64,000 bases of DNA. It comes from Marinobacter pelagius. GTDB lineage: Bacteria; Pseudomonadota; Gammaproteobacteria; Pseudomonadales; Oleiphilaceae. Under the pieces are notes generated by a model, which saw only the letters and a list, made by a program, of their open reading frames with translations, was not told the origin of the DNA and did not search any database. Of this stretch, positions 8,286 to 16,843 are shown one piece after another; within the stretch, counting starts at the first letter, position 1; each line of letters opens with the position of its first letter. The DNA is taken from positions 1 through 64,000 of the forward strand of contig NZ_QNRO01000008.1 in NCBI RefSeq assembly GCF_003315345.1. The letters are read 5' to 3'. A program made the position numbers and the translations under genes.

Positions 8286-8555
8286 CTAATGTGCGCCGCC
8301 TGTGGCGTCACCATTGAGCGGCTTATTAGCAGACTCTGCCTGTAAACGCTCAACCAGCCACACCTTGATGATCGATTGGCGGGTAACGCCAATGCGCGCC
8401 GCCTCGCGATCCAACGACTCTACAACCCAGGCTGGAAAATCAACGTTGATTCGTTTTTGTTCCTGATTAACACGGCGAGCAGAAGACAGGTCGAGGATAT
8501 CAACAATATCTTCCTGATCTTCCTCAAATTTTTTATCGAAGTTTTCAGCTTTCAT
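8286..8555 (-). CDS. brnA: BrnA-type antitoxin
   Basis: An 89-residue protein. The C-terminal half (KRINVDFPAWVVESLDREAARIGVTRQSIIKVWLVERL) is a ribbon-helix-helix DNA-binding fold typical of BrnA/CopG antitoxins. ATG 8555 follows AAGGAGG at 7 nt and lies inside the end of brnT, so the two overlap by 11 nt and are translationally coupled. BrnA binds and blocks the BrnT RNase and represses the operon. The order (toxin first, antitoxin second) is the known brnTA order. Confidence 0.85.
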   Translation of the reverse strand: MKAENFDKKFEEDQEDIVDILDLSSARRVNQEQKRINVDFPAWVVESLDREAARIGVTRQSIIKVWLVERLQAESANKPLNGDATGGAH

Positions 8556-8808
8556 AGAGCTCAACCTCCTTCTTACGGGAACGCCTGACAGAAATCAGGC
8601 GAATACGACCTTCCTTGTAGGTAACGACAGCGGACCAATGCTCTTCACCAATCTTGCCTATCAGCACGAATCTTGGCTCGTCTTCTGATTTTGCTCGGAT
8701 TTCCAGCAGGTATGGATCCTTCCATAGCCCTTGGGCAGCTACGAAATCAATTCCGTGCTTATCTAGGTTCGCTTGGCTTTTGGTTTTGTCGAACTCAAAC
8801 TCATCCAT
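8545..8808 (-). CDS. brnT: BrnT-type ribonuclease toxin
   Basis: An 87-residue protein matching BrnT, a RelE-fold ribonuclease toxin. It starts FEFDKTKSQANLDKHGIDFVAA, the signature 'W/F-D..K...N..KHG..F' of the family, and ends with ISVRRSRKKEVELYES, matching the conserved R-x-(S/A)-R basic end. The gene is first in the operon with brnA. Upstream, plus-strand AAAAAATATTCC sequence before 8830 gives an AT-rich promoter region. All family landmarks are present, so the toxin is probably functional. Confidence 0.88.
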   Translation of the reverse strand: MDEFEFDKTKSQANLDKHGIDFVAAQGLWKDPYLLEIRAKSEDEPRFVLIGKIGEEHWSAVVTYKEGRIRLISVRRSRKKEVELYES

Positions 8809-8874
8809 GAGTAAAAAATATTCCTTTTTTACTCAAATCGCAAGATGCTGGAGGGGGGGTTGAGCTGCTAACTC

Positions 8875-8904
8875 GGGGTCAGAAGAAAGTTTTCTTCAGA
8901 CCCC
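8875..8904. repeat. Single REP-like F unit upstream of argG
   Basis: F unit with GAAGAA/TTCTTC arms and the A.A mismatch. It is followed by a partial arm (CCAGACCCCTGTGCC) near 8931-8945, the remains of a neighbouring unit. It lies between divergent brnT and argG. Confidence 0.85.
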
Positions 8905-9045
8905 AGTGCCCAACCAGACTCCGCTGCCGCGCCAGACCCCTGTGCCACGCCCCCACCATTCGCCCAATAGCCTTTCCTCCCGCACTTCCGTACAATATTG
9001 CTCTTCTTTTCAACACATCCATTCTGTTCAGTCTGGAGCAAGGGC

Positions 9046-10257
9046 ATGTCTGATATCAAAAAGGTGGTTCTGGCCTATTCCGGTGGCCTGGATACTTCCG
9101 TGATCGTGCGGTGGTTGCAGGATACCTATAACTGTGAGGTAGTGACGTTCACTGCCGACATCGGCCAGGGCGAGGAAGTGGAGCCGGCGCGTGCGAAGGC
9201 GGAAGCGCTGGGCGTGAAGGAGATCTACATCGAGGATCTGCGCGAGGAGTTTGTGCGCGATTACGTGTTCCCGATGTTCCGCGCCAACACCGTTTATGAA
9301 GGTGAGTACCTGCTGGGTACGTCCATTGCCCGCCCGCTGATTTCCCGTCGGCTGATCGAGATTGCTAACGAGACCGGTGCGGATGCTATTTCCCACGGTG
9401 CCACCGGCAAGGGTAACGACCAGGTGCGTTTCGAGCTGGGTGCCTACGCGCTGAAGCCGGGTGTGAAGGTGATTGCGCCCTGGCGTGAGTGGGATCTGAA
9501 CTCCCGCGAGAAGCTGATGGCCTACTGCGACGAGCGCAACATTCCGGTGGAGAAGAAGAAGGGCAAGAGCCCGTACTCCATGGATGCCAACCTTCTGCAC
9601 ATCTCCTACGAAGGCATCAACCTGGAAGATCCCTGGGCGGAAGCCGAGGAAGACATGTGGCGCTGGAGTGTTGCTCCGGAAGACGCGCCGGACAAGCCGA
9701 CTTACATTGAGCTGACCTATGAGAAGGGCGACATCGTTGCCATCGATGGTCAGGCCATGAAGCCCCACGAGGTTCTGGAGCACCTGAACAAGGTGGCCGG
9801 CGCCAATGGTATCGGCCGGATCGACATCGTCGAGAACCGCTACGTGGGCATGAAGTCCCGCGGCTGCTACGAAACCCCGGGCGGCACCATCATGCTGCGT
9901 GCGCACCGTGCCATCGAGTCCATCACCCTGGACCGCGAAGTGGCCCACCTGAAAGACAGCATCATGCCGCGCTACGCCGAGGTGATCTATAACGGTTACT
10001 GGTGGTCCCCGGAGCGTGAGGCTCTGCAGGCGCTGATCGACAACACCCAGGAATACGTCAACGGTACCGTTCGCCTGAAGCTCTATAAGGGCAACGTGGA
10101 CGTGGTTGGCCGGAAGTCTGACGATTCCCTGTTCGACGAGAAGATCGCCACCTTTGAGGAAGATCAGGGTGCGTATGATCAGAAGGATGCGGAAGGCTTT
10201 ATCAAGCTGAATGCATTGCGGTTGCGGATTGCGGCCAGTAAGGGGCGGAAGCTCTGA
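9046..10257 (+). CDS. argG: Argininosuccinate synthase
   Basis: A 403-residue enzyme joining citrulline and aspartate with ATP to give argininosuccinate, the penultimate step of arginine synthesis. The PP-loop [10 protein letters not shown] is at residues 10-19. Further family landmarks are ADIGQGEE, the [15 protein letters not shown] segment, and the C-terminal NALRLRI. The ATG at 9046 (MSDIKK) is chosen over an upstream in-frame ATG at 8998 because it matches family N-termini and follows GGAGCAAGGG. The gene is monocistronic, ending in a REP unit that also forms an intrinsic terminator. Codon use is strongly biased (many GGC/CTG), fitting a highly expressed core gene. Confidence 0.97.
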   Translation: MSDIKKVVLAYSGGLDTSVIVRWLQDTYNCEVVTFTADIGQGEEVEPARAKAEALGVKEIYIEDLREEFVRDYVFPMFRANTVYEGEYLLGTSIARPLISRRLIEIANETGADAISHGATGKGNDQVRFELGAYALKPGVKVIAPWREWDLNSREKLMAYCDERNIPVEKKKGKSPYSMDANLLHISYEGINLEDPWAEAEEDMWRWSVAPEDAPDKPTYIELTYEKGDIVAIDGQAMKPHEVLEHLNKVAGANGIGRIDIVENRYVGMKSRGCYETPGGTIMLRAHRAIESITLDREVAHLKDSIMPRYAEVIYNGYWWSPEREALQALIDNTQEYVNGTVRLKLYKGNVDVVGRKSDDSLFDEKIATFEEDQGAYDQKDAEGFIKLNALRLRIAASKGRKL

Positions 10258-10272
10258 GGTAGGGTTTAAGAC

Positions 10273-10309
10273 GGGGTCAGATGAACGCTTTCATCTGACC
10301 CCTTTTTTT
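10273..10309 (+). terminator. argG terminator formed by a mismatch-free REP unit
   Basis: GGGGTCAGATGAA (10273-10285) and TTCATCTGACCCC (10290-10302) pair perfectly over 13 bp with a 4-nt loop, followed directly by TTTTTTT. This is the only unit read in which the conserved position-7 mismatch is repaired: F-type left arm, R-type right arm. It therefore has the form of a strong rho-independent terminator 15 bp after the argG stop codon. Confidence 0.85.
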
Positions 10310-10339
10310 ATGCTTTCACTTTGGGGTTGAGTCTAAGTT

Positions 10340-10411
10340 GGGGTCAGAAGAAGGTTTTCTTCAGACCCCTGAGTTGCTCCGGGGTCTGATGAACTCCGTT
10401 CATCTGACCCC
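10340..10411. repeat. REP-like units (F 10340-10369, R 10381-10411)
   Basis: The F unit has GAAGAA arms. The R unit has GATGAA arms with a 5-nt loop (31 nt in total). The order F then R with only an 11-nt gap differs from the usual R-35 nt-F pair, suggesting recombination between pairs. The R unit lies at the 3' end of the AraC gene on the minus strand and could help end its transcript. Confidence 0.85.
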
Positions 10412-10415
10412 ATCT

Positions 10416-11435
10416 TCACGATTCCCCACGCCGAAACTCCCCGGGCGTCTTCCCCGCCACTACCTTGAACTTCCGGTGAAACGACGTGGTCTCGCTATAC
10501 CCCAGCCTCAGCGCAATATCCGGTATCGCCATGTCGCTGTTTCGCAGGTAATCCTCCGCCATCTGTTGCCGCACTTCATCCAGTAAGCGCTGGTATGACA
10601 CGCCTTCCTGGCTCAGTTTTCGTTGCAGGGTGCGGCTGGTGAGGCCGAGGTCTTCGGCCACGAGGTCTTGCCGGGTGATGCCTTGGTTGAGCTGCTTCTG
10701 GATGCAGTGTTTCACCCGGGTGGTCAGATCGCTGTCGGTTTCCAGGGATGCCAGTTGGGTGAGGGCATGGGCTTCCAGGGTTTTGCGCAGCAGCGGGTCG
10801 GGCTGGCGGAGGCGGCTGTCCAGCAGGGCTTTGGGGAGGGTGATGCAGTCCTCCTCGGCCCCGAACACGACAGGGCAGTGCCAGCGCTGATGGTAGGCGG
10901 CTTCCTGCTTTGGGTCTGGCGATTGCCGGCGCAACTGGACGGCGGTTGGCGCAGTGGTGGTGTCATCTGCCAGCCAGCGGGCGTAGTTGATCCAGGAGGC
11001 AAACACGTTATCCACCAGGTGCGGGCGCACCACCCGATCGTCGTAGTTGCAGTGCCAGGTCAGTTTGAGGGTATCGCCATGCACGGACAGGCGGGTGGTG
11101 CCCATGTCGCCGACCAGTTTTTCGAACGGGGCAATTCGCGCCACGGCTTCGCCCAGGGTGGAGCAGCTCATGGTGATGTAGCCGAGCACGCTGTAGGAGC
11201 CGGGTTGCACGAAATCGCCGGTTTCCAGGCCGAGGATGGGGTTGTTGGCCATGTCGACGAGCTGGCGGATGAAGTTCTGGAACTGTTCGCCGTTGATGCG
11301 GTCGTCATCGGTTTCCAGGATGGCGGGATCCAGTCCGGCACGGGTAACAAGAGGGCGGATATCGATGCCCGAGGCTTCGGCGGCACGGACGTATTGGCGC
11401 AGGGCAGCGACGGAGACGGTTCCGGGAGTTGTCAT
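10416..11435 (-). CDS. AraC-family transcriptional regulator (Arabinose_bd N-domain type)
   Basis: A 339-residue regulator. Residues about 20-200 resemble the 'arabinose-binding domain of AraC transcription regulator, N-term' family found in OruR/ArgR-like and fatty-acid-related regulators (GLETGDFVQPGSYSVLGYI, STLGEAVARI, VRPHLVDNVFASW). Residues about 240-335 are the double HTH of AraC, with LTSRTLQRKLSQEGVSY and IALRLGYSETTSFHRKFK. The gene stands alone, convergent with argG, with REP units between them. The ligand and regulated genes cannot be deduced; neighbours do not form an obvious pathway. Confidence 0.88.
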   Translation of the reverse strand: MTTPGTVSVAALRQYVRAAEASGIDIRPLVTRAGLDPAILETDDDRINGEQFQNFIRQLVDMANNPILGLETGDFVQPGSYSVLGYITMSCSTLGEAVARIAPFEKLVGDMGTTRLSVHGDTLKLTWHCNYDDRVVRPHLVDNVFASWINYARWLADDTTTAPTAVQLRRQSPDPKQEAAYHQRWHCPVVFGAEEDCITLPKALLDSRLRQPDPLLRKTLEAHALTQLASLETDSDLTTRVKHCIQKQLNQGITRQDLVAEDLGLTSRTLQRKLSQEGVSYQRLLDEVRQQMAEDYLRNSDMAIPDIALRLGYSETTSFHRKFKVVAGKTPGEFRRGES

Positions 11436-11515
11436 GGTTATACGGTACGGCTTTGTTGTCGTCGTTTGTTGCCGAGTATACAGGAGAAGCGGGGCGGGAC
11501 TCAGGCCAAATAAAA

Positions 11516-11537
11516 AGGCCAGCTAAAAAGCTGGCCT
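11516..11537 (-). terminator. Minus-strand hairpin terminator without an annotated gene
   Basis: AGGCCAGCT (11516-11524) and AGCTGGCCT (11529-11537) form a 9-bp stem with a 4-nt loop. On the minus strand it is followed by TTTTTATTT, the form of an intrinsic terminator for a transcript coming from the right. No convincing minus-strand gene lies between 11538 and the plus-strand antitoxin at 11910, so the transcript may be a small RNA or short peptide mRNA. Confidence 0.6.
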
Positions 11538-11877
11538 GAAAACACGGAAAGAACGAAAGTGCCTGAAAAAATTCGTTAATCCTGTGAACTCATCGCCCAT
11601 ATGGCGGCGGAGGTACTGCACGGCTCCTCCGCCATGGGGGATACTGCTTGAATCCACGGCTTTAGATTACGTATTTGCTCTCGACATGTCTGTTTGTGAG
11701 TTGTGTCTCAGTGTTACGGATTGTTTTTTGGGTGGGCTGTACATTGCCAGAGATCAACCGGAGCTTGGCCGGAAAAGCATAGATCGTCAACCGCGCTGGT
11801 AAGATTGCGCATATCCTCTAAAAAAGACCTTTAAACCAGTCATTTTGCTTGCCAAAATGTGTACCCTCTAACACAAT
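11538..11877. other. Intergenic stretch with a possible small minus-strand transcript
   Basis: No convincing gene was seen in these 340 bp. A second stem, TGGCGGAG (11602-11609) with CTCCGCCA (11627-11634), lies about 65 bp before the orphan minus-strand terminator. A minus-strand ATG at 11635 opens a 19-codon frame (MAEEPCSTSAA...), and the frame stays open further upstream, but there is no clear ribosome site. It could be a small RNA with two stems, or nothing. Confidence 0.3.
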
Positions 11878-11898
11878 AAGACCTAATAACAGGTCCTT
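11878..11898 (+). promoter_or_regulatory. Predicted autoregulatory operator of the StbD-type antitoxin
   Basis: AAGACCT (11878-11884) and AGGTCCTT (11891-11898) form an inverted repeat with a 6-nt spacer, 12 bp before the antitoxin start. A further AAGACCTTT copy lies at 11824-11832. Antitoxins of this family repress their own operon, and paired copies of one half-site close to the start are the expected arrangement. Confidence 0.5.
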
Positions 11899-11909
11899 TA
11901 GGTGATCGC

Positions 11910-12158
11910 ATGACTCATCAAATCTACTCAGAAGTTACCGCAAGCATTTCAGAGCTCAAAAAGAATCCGATGGCGGCCGTGGATTCCGGAGAGGGATTTC
12001 CAATTGCTGTTTTGAATCGGAACAAGCCTGCATTTTACTGTGTTCCGGCTGAAGTTTATGAAGCCATGCTCGACAGATTGGACGATCAGGAGCTGGCAGC
12101 CATTGTGAAAAAAAGAAGTGCAGAACCAAGCGTTCGAGTTGACCTGAATGAGCTTTAA
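11910..12158 (+). CDS. stbD: StbD/Phd-YefM-type antitoxin, separated from its toxin
   Basis: An 82-residue antitoxin closely resembling StbD (ASISELKKNPMAAVDSGEGFPIAVLNRNKPAFYCVP is the family core). StbD binds DNA and neutralises the RelE-like RNase StbE. In the usual operon the toxin ATG overlaps the antitoxin stop. Here that ATG survives at 12148-12150, but only 17 nt of toxin sequence follow before the 8.2-kb ISL3-type element begins at 12165. The toxin body continues at 20361. The antitoxin itself is intact and has its own predicted operator upstream. Confidence 0.85.
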   Translation: MTHQIYSEVTASISELKKNPMAAVDSGEGFPIAVLNRNKPAFYCVPAEVYEAMLDRLDDQELAAIVKKRSAEPSVRVDLNEL

Positions 12159-12164
12159 ATATTC
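12148..12164 (+). pseudogene. 5' stub of the interrupted StbE/RelE toxin gene
   Basis: ATGAGCTTTAAATATTC (12148-12164) is the original toxin start, overlapping the antitoxin stop by 11 nt. Joining it to 20361 restores MSFKYSLAFKPSALKEWKKL, a normal StbE/RelE beginning. The last 8 bases, AAATATTC, are the target sequence duplicated by the inserted element. Confidence 0.85.
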
Positions 12165-12179
12165 GGCTATTTGCATTCT
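12157..12179 (+). repeat. Left end of ISL3-type element: target duplication and terminal inverted repeat
   Basis: Target duplication AAATATTC (12157-12164) is followed by the terminal repeat GGCTATTTGCATTCT (12165-12179). The first 15 bases match the right end exactly. Further bases match imperfectly to about 29 nt (GGGTTGGAATT against AGGTAGGATTG). Confidence 0.93.
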
Positions 12180-12312
12180 AGGGTTGGAATTCCCTCGCTC
12201 TGACCCTGGATTCGAGATCAGGTCAAATGTAGCCTCTGGTTGGATTTCTCTGTTTTTCGCTGCCTCACCAGAATCTAACATTGGTTGGATTCTCTGATGC
12301 AACTCTCTCGCG

Positions 12313-13581
12313 TTAATCCAGCTCACCACTCTCTGCCTGTTTCAACAACGTCGGAATGTGCGGCCCATATTCCACCTTGCCGTGACCTGCTCGAATACCA
12401 CTCCCGACCTTTCGGGCTTCTTTGGAGTACAGCGTCTTTGCTCGAATGATGGGGTAGCTGTAACCCCGACCTAATCGGTTGGACATCTTGATCAAACCGT
12501 TGAGCCCTTCGGTGTAACCATTAGTGATCGGGAATGGTGCATCCCAGTAGGCAAAGATGTCGTCGTAATGGTTGTGAACCGTTTTGGCCAGCTTCTTGAA
12601 TGCCACTAGCCCTTGGTCTGGCAAGCTGTTCTCCCAGGCTTCAAAGGCGTTCTGAGCGCTCTGCTTGTCGGGTTCATCGTAGATGCAGAAGAAGGCTTCC
12701 TTGAAATCATAGGCTACGGCAAGCTCTGGGATCGCCTGCTTCACGACCTCCAGCGCCTTTTGTTCTGCGGGCGTCAGGTTACCGGGCCGCTTCAGGGTGA
12801 GCCAGCGAATGGACTTTTTGACGTAAATCCGGTCTTCTTTGCTTAGCTGAGCCTGATAGTTCTTGCGCTCAACTTCCAGCGCTTCGGAGGCCATTTTAAC
12901 GACATGGAATTTGTCGATAACCAGCTTGGCGTTGGGCAGGTATTGAGCAAAAGAACGTTTGAAGGGCCGCCACATATCCGTACAGACCCATTCCACCTTG
13001 TCAGCGTCCGGTAAATCCTTGAAGAAGGGCTTCAGGTGCTCTTGAGTACGATGCTCCAACATATCAAAGACGTTGTTGGTTGCCAGGTTGGTAATTACAC
13101 AGCGATACCCGCCTGCCAGGTTCACTTCGTCGATGCCCATGATGACCGGGGTTTCATAGCGAACGGTTTGGGAGAGTTCCTCAATGAGGTCATGAGCGAT
13201 GTTCTTGACGGTGTTCACCGCCACGCCGGTTTGCTCGGCTAAAGCATGGAAGGTGGTTCCAAGGCACTGTTGCCGAATGACATCGACCAGCCGTTTGGTG
13301 GCTCGGCGTTTGTCATCCAGAAAACTCAACTCCGGCATGGACATTTTGCCGCACAACTCACATCGAAAGCGCGGGCGCTGAACTTCAAGACGGACGGGCT
13401 CCATGTACAACGGCGTGTCCATGAACTTGTTTTTGCGCGTGCCGTGTTTGTGCATAGGAGTGTTGCAGTCCCCACATAACGGCACCTCGACCGTTTCCGG
13501 CTTGGCAACTATCACAAGGCCTTTGCTCTCATGGCGCATATCCACCGGTTTTATGCCAGGCAGATTCAGCAGGTCAAGCAT
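12313..13581 (-). CDS. tnp: ISL3-family transposase
   Basis: A 422-residue DDE transposase. The N-terminal zinc-binding region has CGDC at 36-39 and CELC at 74-77. A helix-turn-helix follows near 108-130 (TFHALAEQTGVAVNTVKNI). The catalytic triad is D151 (GIDEVN), D202 (CTDMWRPF) and E358 (YTEGLNGLIK), all intact. The start at 13581 (MLDLLNLPGIK) is 4 nt after the hsdR stop and fits family N-termini; in-frame codons further upstream lie within hsdR. It is apparently translated from the R-M operon message. The only minus-strand space after it is 130 bp to the left end of the element. Confidence 0.93.
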   Translation of the reverse strand: MLDLLNLPGIKPVDMRHESKGLVIVAKPETVEVPLCGDCNTPMHKHGTRKNKFMDTPLYMEPVRLEVQRPRFRCELCGKMSMPELSFLDDKRRATKRLVDVIRQQCLGTTFHALAEQTGVAVNTVKNIAHDLIEELSQTVRYETPVIMGIDEVNLAGGYRCVITNLATNNVFDMLEHRTQEHLKPFFKDLPDADKVEWVCTDMWRPFKRSFAQYLPNAKLVIDKFHVVKMASEALEVERKNYQAQLSKEDRIYVKKSIRWLTLKRPGNLTPAEQKALEVVKQAIPELAVAYDFKEAFFCIYDEPDKQSAQNAFEAWENSLPDQGLVAFKKLAKTVHNHYDDIFAYWDAPFPITNGYTEGLNGLIKMSNRLGRGYSYPIIRAKTLYSKEARKVGSGIRAGHGKVEYGPHIPTLLKQAESGELD

Positions 13582-13585
13582 CGGC

Positions 13586-16500
13586 TTAATCCATATCCAA
13601 GTCGATGTCTTGGCCTTCGCGCAGCAGGTCATACACCACGTCAACCAGTGCGGCCATGCCCTGACGATCAGACTTGAGCACCTGGGTGGCCAGCTTCTGG
13701 TGACTGGACAAAGCACGTACCACCGCTTGCTGAACAGCGCCAGGCAAGTTGCCTTTCATGGCCTGTTCGCGGGTGTTGCTTTCCACCTGAGCCATCACCA
13801 CATCGCTTTCACCGGCGATTGAAAAGATCTGATTCACGAAGGCCACCTGATCCTGAATCGGCGTTGCCTCACCAAACAGGCTGTTGAGCCGCTCAATAAT
13901 CTCTTTGACGAATTTCGGCTTGTCGCCTGCCACACCACCACCGCCTGCACCTACCGGTTGCAGTACCGGGGTTTCGCCTTCGTCCTCCGCGTTCTCTGAA
14001 CGAGCATTGATGTCAAAACCGGTGAGCACCAGGCCGGTCAAGTCAACGGTTTCAGGTGCTTCGTGCAATAGACGCTTTTGCAAGAGCTTGGCGAAGGCGG
14101 CGAAGTTCTCCAGCTCCGGGTCGCCAAAATCAATCAGTTGGGCGATATAGGAGTAGGTACGACAAAAACGCCCCAAATCCGACTTGAAGCCAATCAGCGC
14201 CTTGATTTGCTCGGCGTACTCATCCTGATGGTGATCGGCAGACTTCATGCCCGCCTCATCACCTTTGGCGCGGGCCTTCTCAAAAGCCGCTTCCCAGGTC
14301 GCCATGCCATCGCGCAGCATCTTCATCTTGTCGTTATACAAGGCCGTCGCTCCAGCAGTGGCGGCATACAGTGCCTTGTGCTGTGGCGATTTGGTATGGG
14401 TGATGTCGCGGATGGTCTTGAAGCGAGCTTCCTTGAACGTAGCCAAGTCCTTCTCGTCGTACAGGCCGTGCTCGTCCAGGCGCTCCTTGATCTCATAGAC
14501 CACATTGAGGTCTTGCACTTCGTCGATGTGAGCGCCCTTGTCATAAGTGGTAAAGGCCTGGCGCACGTTCTCCGGGTCGTTCACAAAGTCGATGATAAAG
14601 ACCTCATCCTTACCTGGTGCCGTCCGGTTGAGGCGGGCGAAGGTCTGCACAATCTCCACATGGTTGGCGATTTTCTTGTCTACATACATGGCGACCAGTT
14701 TGGGCTGGTCAAAGCCGGTCTGGAACTTGTCGGCCACCAACATCACCCGGTATTCAGGGCGGTCAAAGGCAAAGCGCAAATCCTGCCCTTGGACATCCGG
14801 GTTCATGCTCTGCTCAGTGAACTCCTCGCTCTCATCGACGGTAAACACATCGTCCTTAAACTCACCGTCATCCTGGTGCATCACCTGCTTGCCGGTCATC
14901 TTGCCGGAGAAGGCCACCAGTGAATGAATAAAGCCGTACTCGCTGTGCTGCTCGATATAGCGGTCAAACGCCTTCTTGTAGCGAATGGCGGCGGCACGGG
15001 AGCTGGTGACCACCATGGCCTTGGCCTTGCCATCCAGCCGATGGGCGACGTTCTTGGTGAAGTGCTCAACGATAAACTGCACCTTCTGAGTCACATTGGT
15101 GGGGTGCAGGGACATCCACTGTGCCAAGGCGCGTTTGGCGGCCTTGCCGCTCACCCGCTTACTGTCTTCAACTTGCTTGGAAAGGTTGAAGGCCGTTTTG
15201 TAGGGCACATAGCCTTTCAGCACATCGAGAATGAACTTCTCCTCGATGGCCTGGCGCATGGTGTACAGGTGGAAGGCTTGTGGCGGGTTATCGTTCGAGG
15301 CCGGCTGGCTCGGGTCTTTCGGGCGACCGAACAGCATCAAAGTGGAGTGCTTCGGCGTACCGGTAAAGGCGAAATAGCTGATATTGTCCGGACGGGCGCG
15401 GGACTTTTGCAGTTGTTCCAGCAACTCATCCACCGTCATGGTGGACATCTTGCCTTGCCCGCTCATTCCCAGTGCGGCTTGCAGCTTGGCGGCGGTAGCA
15501 CCGGTCTGCGAGTTATGCGCCTCATCAATGATCACCGCAAAGTTTTTCCCTTTCAGGGCTTTGTCGGTGATGATGGCTTCCATCGCATAGGGGAAGGTCT
15601 GAATCGTGACCACCACAATCGGTGTTCCAGACAACAGAGCTTCCGAAAGCTGCTTGCTCTTGGACTTGGACGATTTCTGCCGGTCGATGGCGGCGATCAC
15701 GCCAAACTGGTGGTCAATCTGCTTCACCGCATCCTGGAGCTGGCCGTCCAGCACATTGCGGTCGGTGACAATAATCACGCTGTTGAATACCGCGTCGCCG
15801 TTGTCTTCGCGCAGCTTCACCAGATCATGGGCCGTCCAGGAAATGGTGCTGGTTTTGCCGGAACCGGCGCTGTGATCGCACAGGTAGGTCATGCCTGGGC
15901 CGTTCTGACTGGCATCGGCCAGCATCTGGTTCACTGCCGTCCACTGGTGGAAGCGCGGAAAAATCAGGGTCTCTTTCTTTGACCAGTTGCCCTGAATATC
16001 CACCACGTCCTTTGTCTCTACGTAGACAAAGCTATGGAAAATCCGCAGCCAGGCGTCCGGCTGGCAGACCGCCTCCCAGAAGTAGGCTACCGGGTATTCC
16101 TGGGTACCATCGGCCTTGATCTCACCGGGCGGGTTGCCCGCATGTACCGCGCCGCTTTCGTCCTTGCGACCCTTGTTGAACGGCAGGAAGAACGTATTTT
16201 CCCCTTCCAGCTTGGTTGCCATCATGATTTCGGAATCAGACATGGCAAAGTGCACCACCGCCCCGCGCTTGAAGGTCAGCAGTGGTTCCCTTCGTTTGGT
16301 CTTGGGATCATACGGCAAGCGGTCATTTCGGTATTGATCCATCGCCGCTTCCGCCGACTGGGTAAAGTCGGTTTTGAGCTCCACCGTCGCCACGGGAAGA
16401 CCATTGATAAACAGCACCAGGTCAATGGCGAACTCACGAGCGGGGTGATACTTCAGCTCGGGCACCACGCGCAGAATATTGGCCTGGTAGCGCTCAATGA

Positions 16501-16843
16501 CTGTTGCATTGCGCTTGTCTTCCGGTGCGGCCTCGGTCATCTCGATCAGGCCGCAACCGGCAATGGAAAAGCCCTGACGCAGCACCTGCACAGTGCCTTG
16601 TTTCTCCAGCGCTTTATCCAGCCGCGCCAACAATACCTCTAGGGTCTTGGCCCCATTGAGCCGTTCCAGCTTGTCCCACTTTTCCTGCTGGCCGCTGGTC
16701 TTGATCCAGCTTTCCAGATCTTCGGGGTATACCGCTCGCTCGGTGTCGTAATGCTGGTTATCGCCTAGCTTCCAGCCTTGTTCTACCAGTCGGTCGATGA
16801 TGTATTGCTGGAAGTGTTTTTCCTGATGGGCGGATGTCTGCAT
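13586..16843 (-). CDS. hsdR: Type I restriction enzyme, R subunit
   Basis: A 1085-residue restriction and translocase subunit. The nuclease core has D141 and the E155/K157 pair (ELK) in a PD-(D/E)xK arrangement. The SF2 motor has Walker A HSAGSGKT (324-331), DEAH at 440-443 (IIDEAHNSQ), the FTGTP motif, and the late motif DKFQTGFDQP. It acts with two M and one S subunits, cutting unmethylated DNA after ATP-driven translocation. Its ATG (16843-16841) overlaps the last base of the hsdS stop codon (TAATG), so translation is coupled. All catalytic motifs are intact, and length is normal for the family. Confidence 0.96.
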   Translation of the reverse strand: MQTSAHQEKHFQQYIIDRLVEQGWKLGDNQHYDTERAVYPEDLESWIKTSGQQEKWDKLERLNGAKTLEVLLARLDKALEKQGTVQVLRQGFSIAGCGLIEMTEAAPEDKRNATVIERYQANILRVVPELKYHPAREFAIDLVLFINGLPVATVELKTDFTQSAEAAMDQYRNDRLPYDPKTKRREPLLTFKRGAVVHFAMSDSEIMMATKLEGENTFFLPFNKGRKDESGAVHAGNPPGEIKADGTQEYPVAYFWEAVCQPDAWLRIFHSFVYVETKDVVDIQGNWSKKETLIFPRFHQWTAVNQMLADASQNGPGMTYLCDHSAGSGKTSTISWTAHDLVKLREDNGDAVFNSVIIVTDRNVLDGQLQDAVKQIDHQFGVIAAIDRQKSSKSKSKQLSEALLSGTPIVVVTIQTFPYAMEAIITDKALKGKNFAVIIDEAHNSQTGATAAKLQAALGMSGQGKMSTMTVDELLEQLQKSRARPDNISYFAFTGTPKHSTLMLFGRPKDPSQPASNDNPPQAFHLYTMRQAIEEKFILDVLKGYVPYKTAFNLSKQVEDSKRVSGKAAKRALAQWMSLHPTNVTQKVQFIVEHFTKNVAHRLDGKAKAMVVTSSRAAAIRYKKAFDRYIEQHSEYGFIHSLVAFSGKMTGKQVMHQDDGEFKDDVFTVDESEEFTEQSMNPDVQGQDLRFAFDRPEYRVMLVADKFQTGFDQPKLVAMYVDKKIANHVEIVQTFARLNRTAPGKDEVFIIDFVNDPENVRQAFTTYDKGAHIDEVQDLNVVYEIKERLDEHGLYDEKDLATFKEARFKTIRDITHTKSPQHKALYAATAGATALYNDKMKMLRDGMATWEAAFEKARAKGDEAGMKSADHHQDEYAEQIKALIGFKSDLGRFCRTYSYIAQLIDFGDPELENFAAFAKLLQKRLLHEAPETVDLTGLVLTGFDINARSENAEDEGETPVLQPVGAGGGGVAGDKPKFVKEIIERLNSLFGEATPIQDQVAFVNQIFSIAGESDVVMAQVESNTREQAMKGNLPGAVQQAVVRALSSHQKLATQVLKSDRQGMAALVDVVYDLLREGQDIDLDMD

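Noticed and set aside
14924..15982. Plus-strand frame of about 350 codons inside hsdR
   Set aside because: Antisense of an intact gene with all motifs; composition (many Gly, His, Leu, Val) is typical of a shadow frame.
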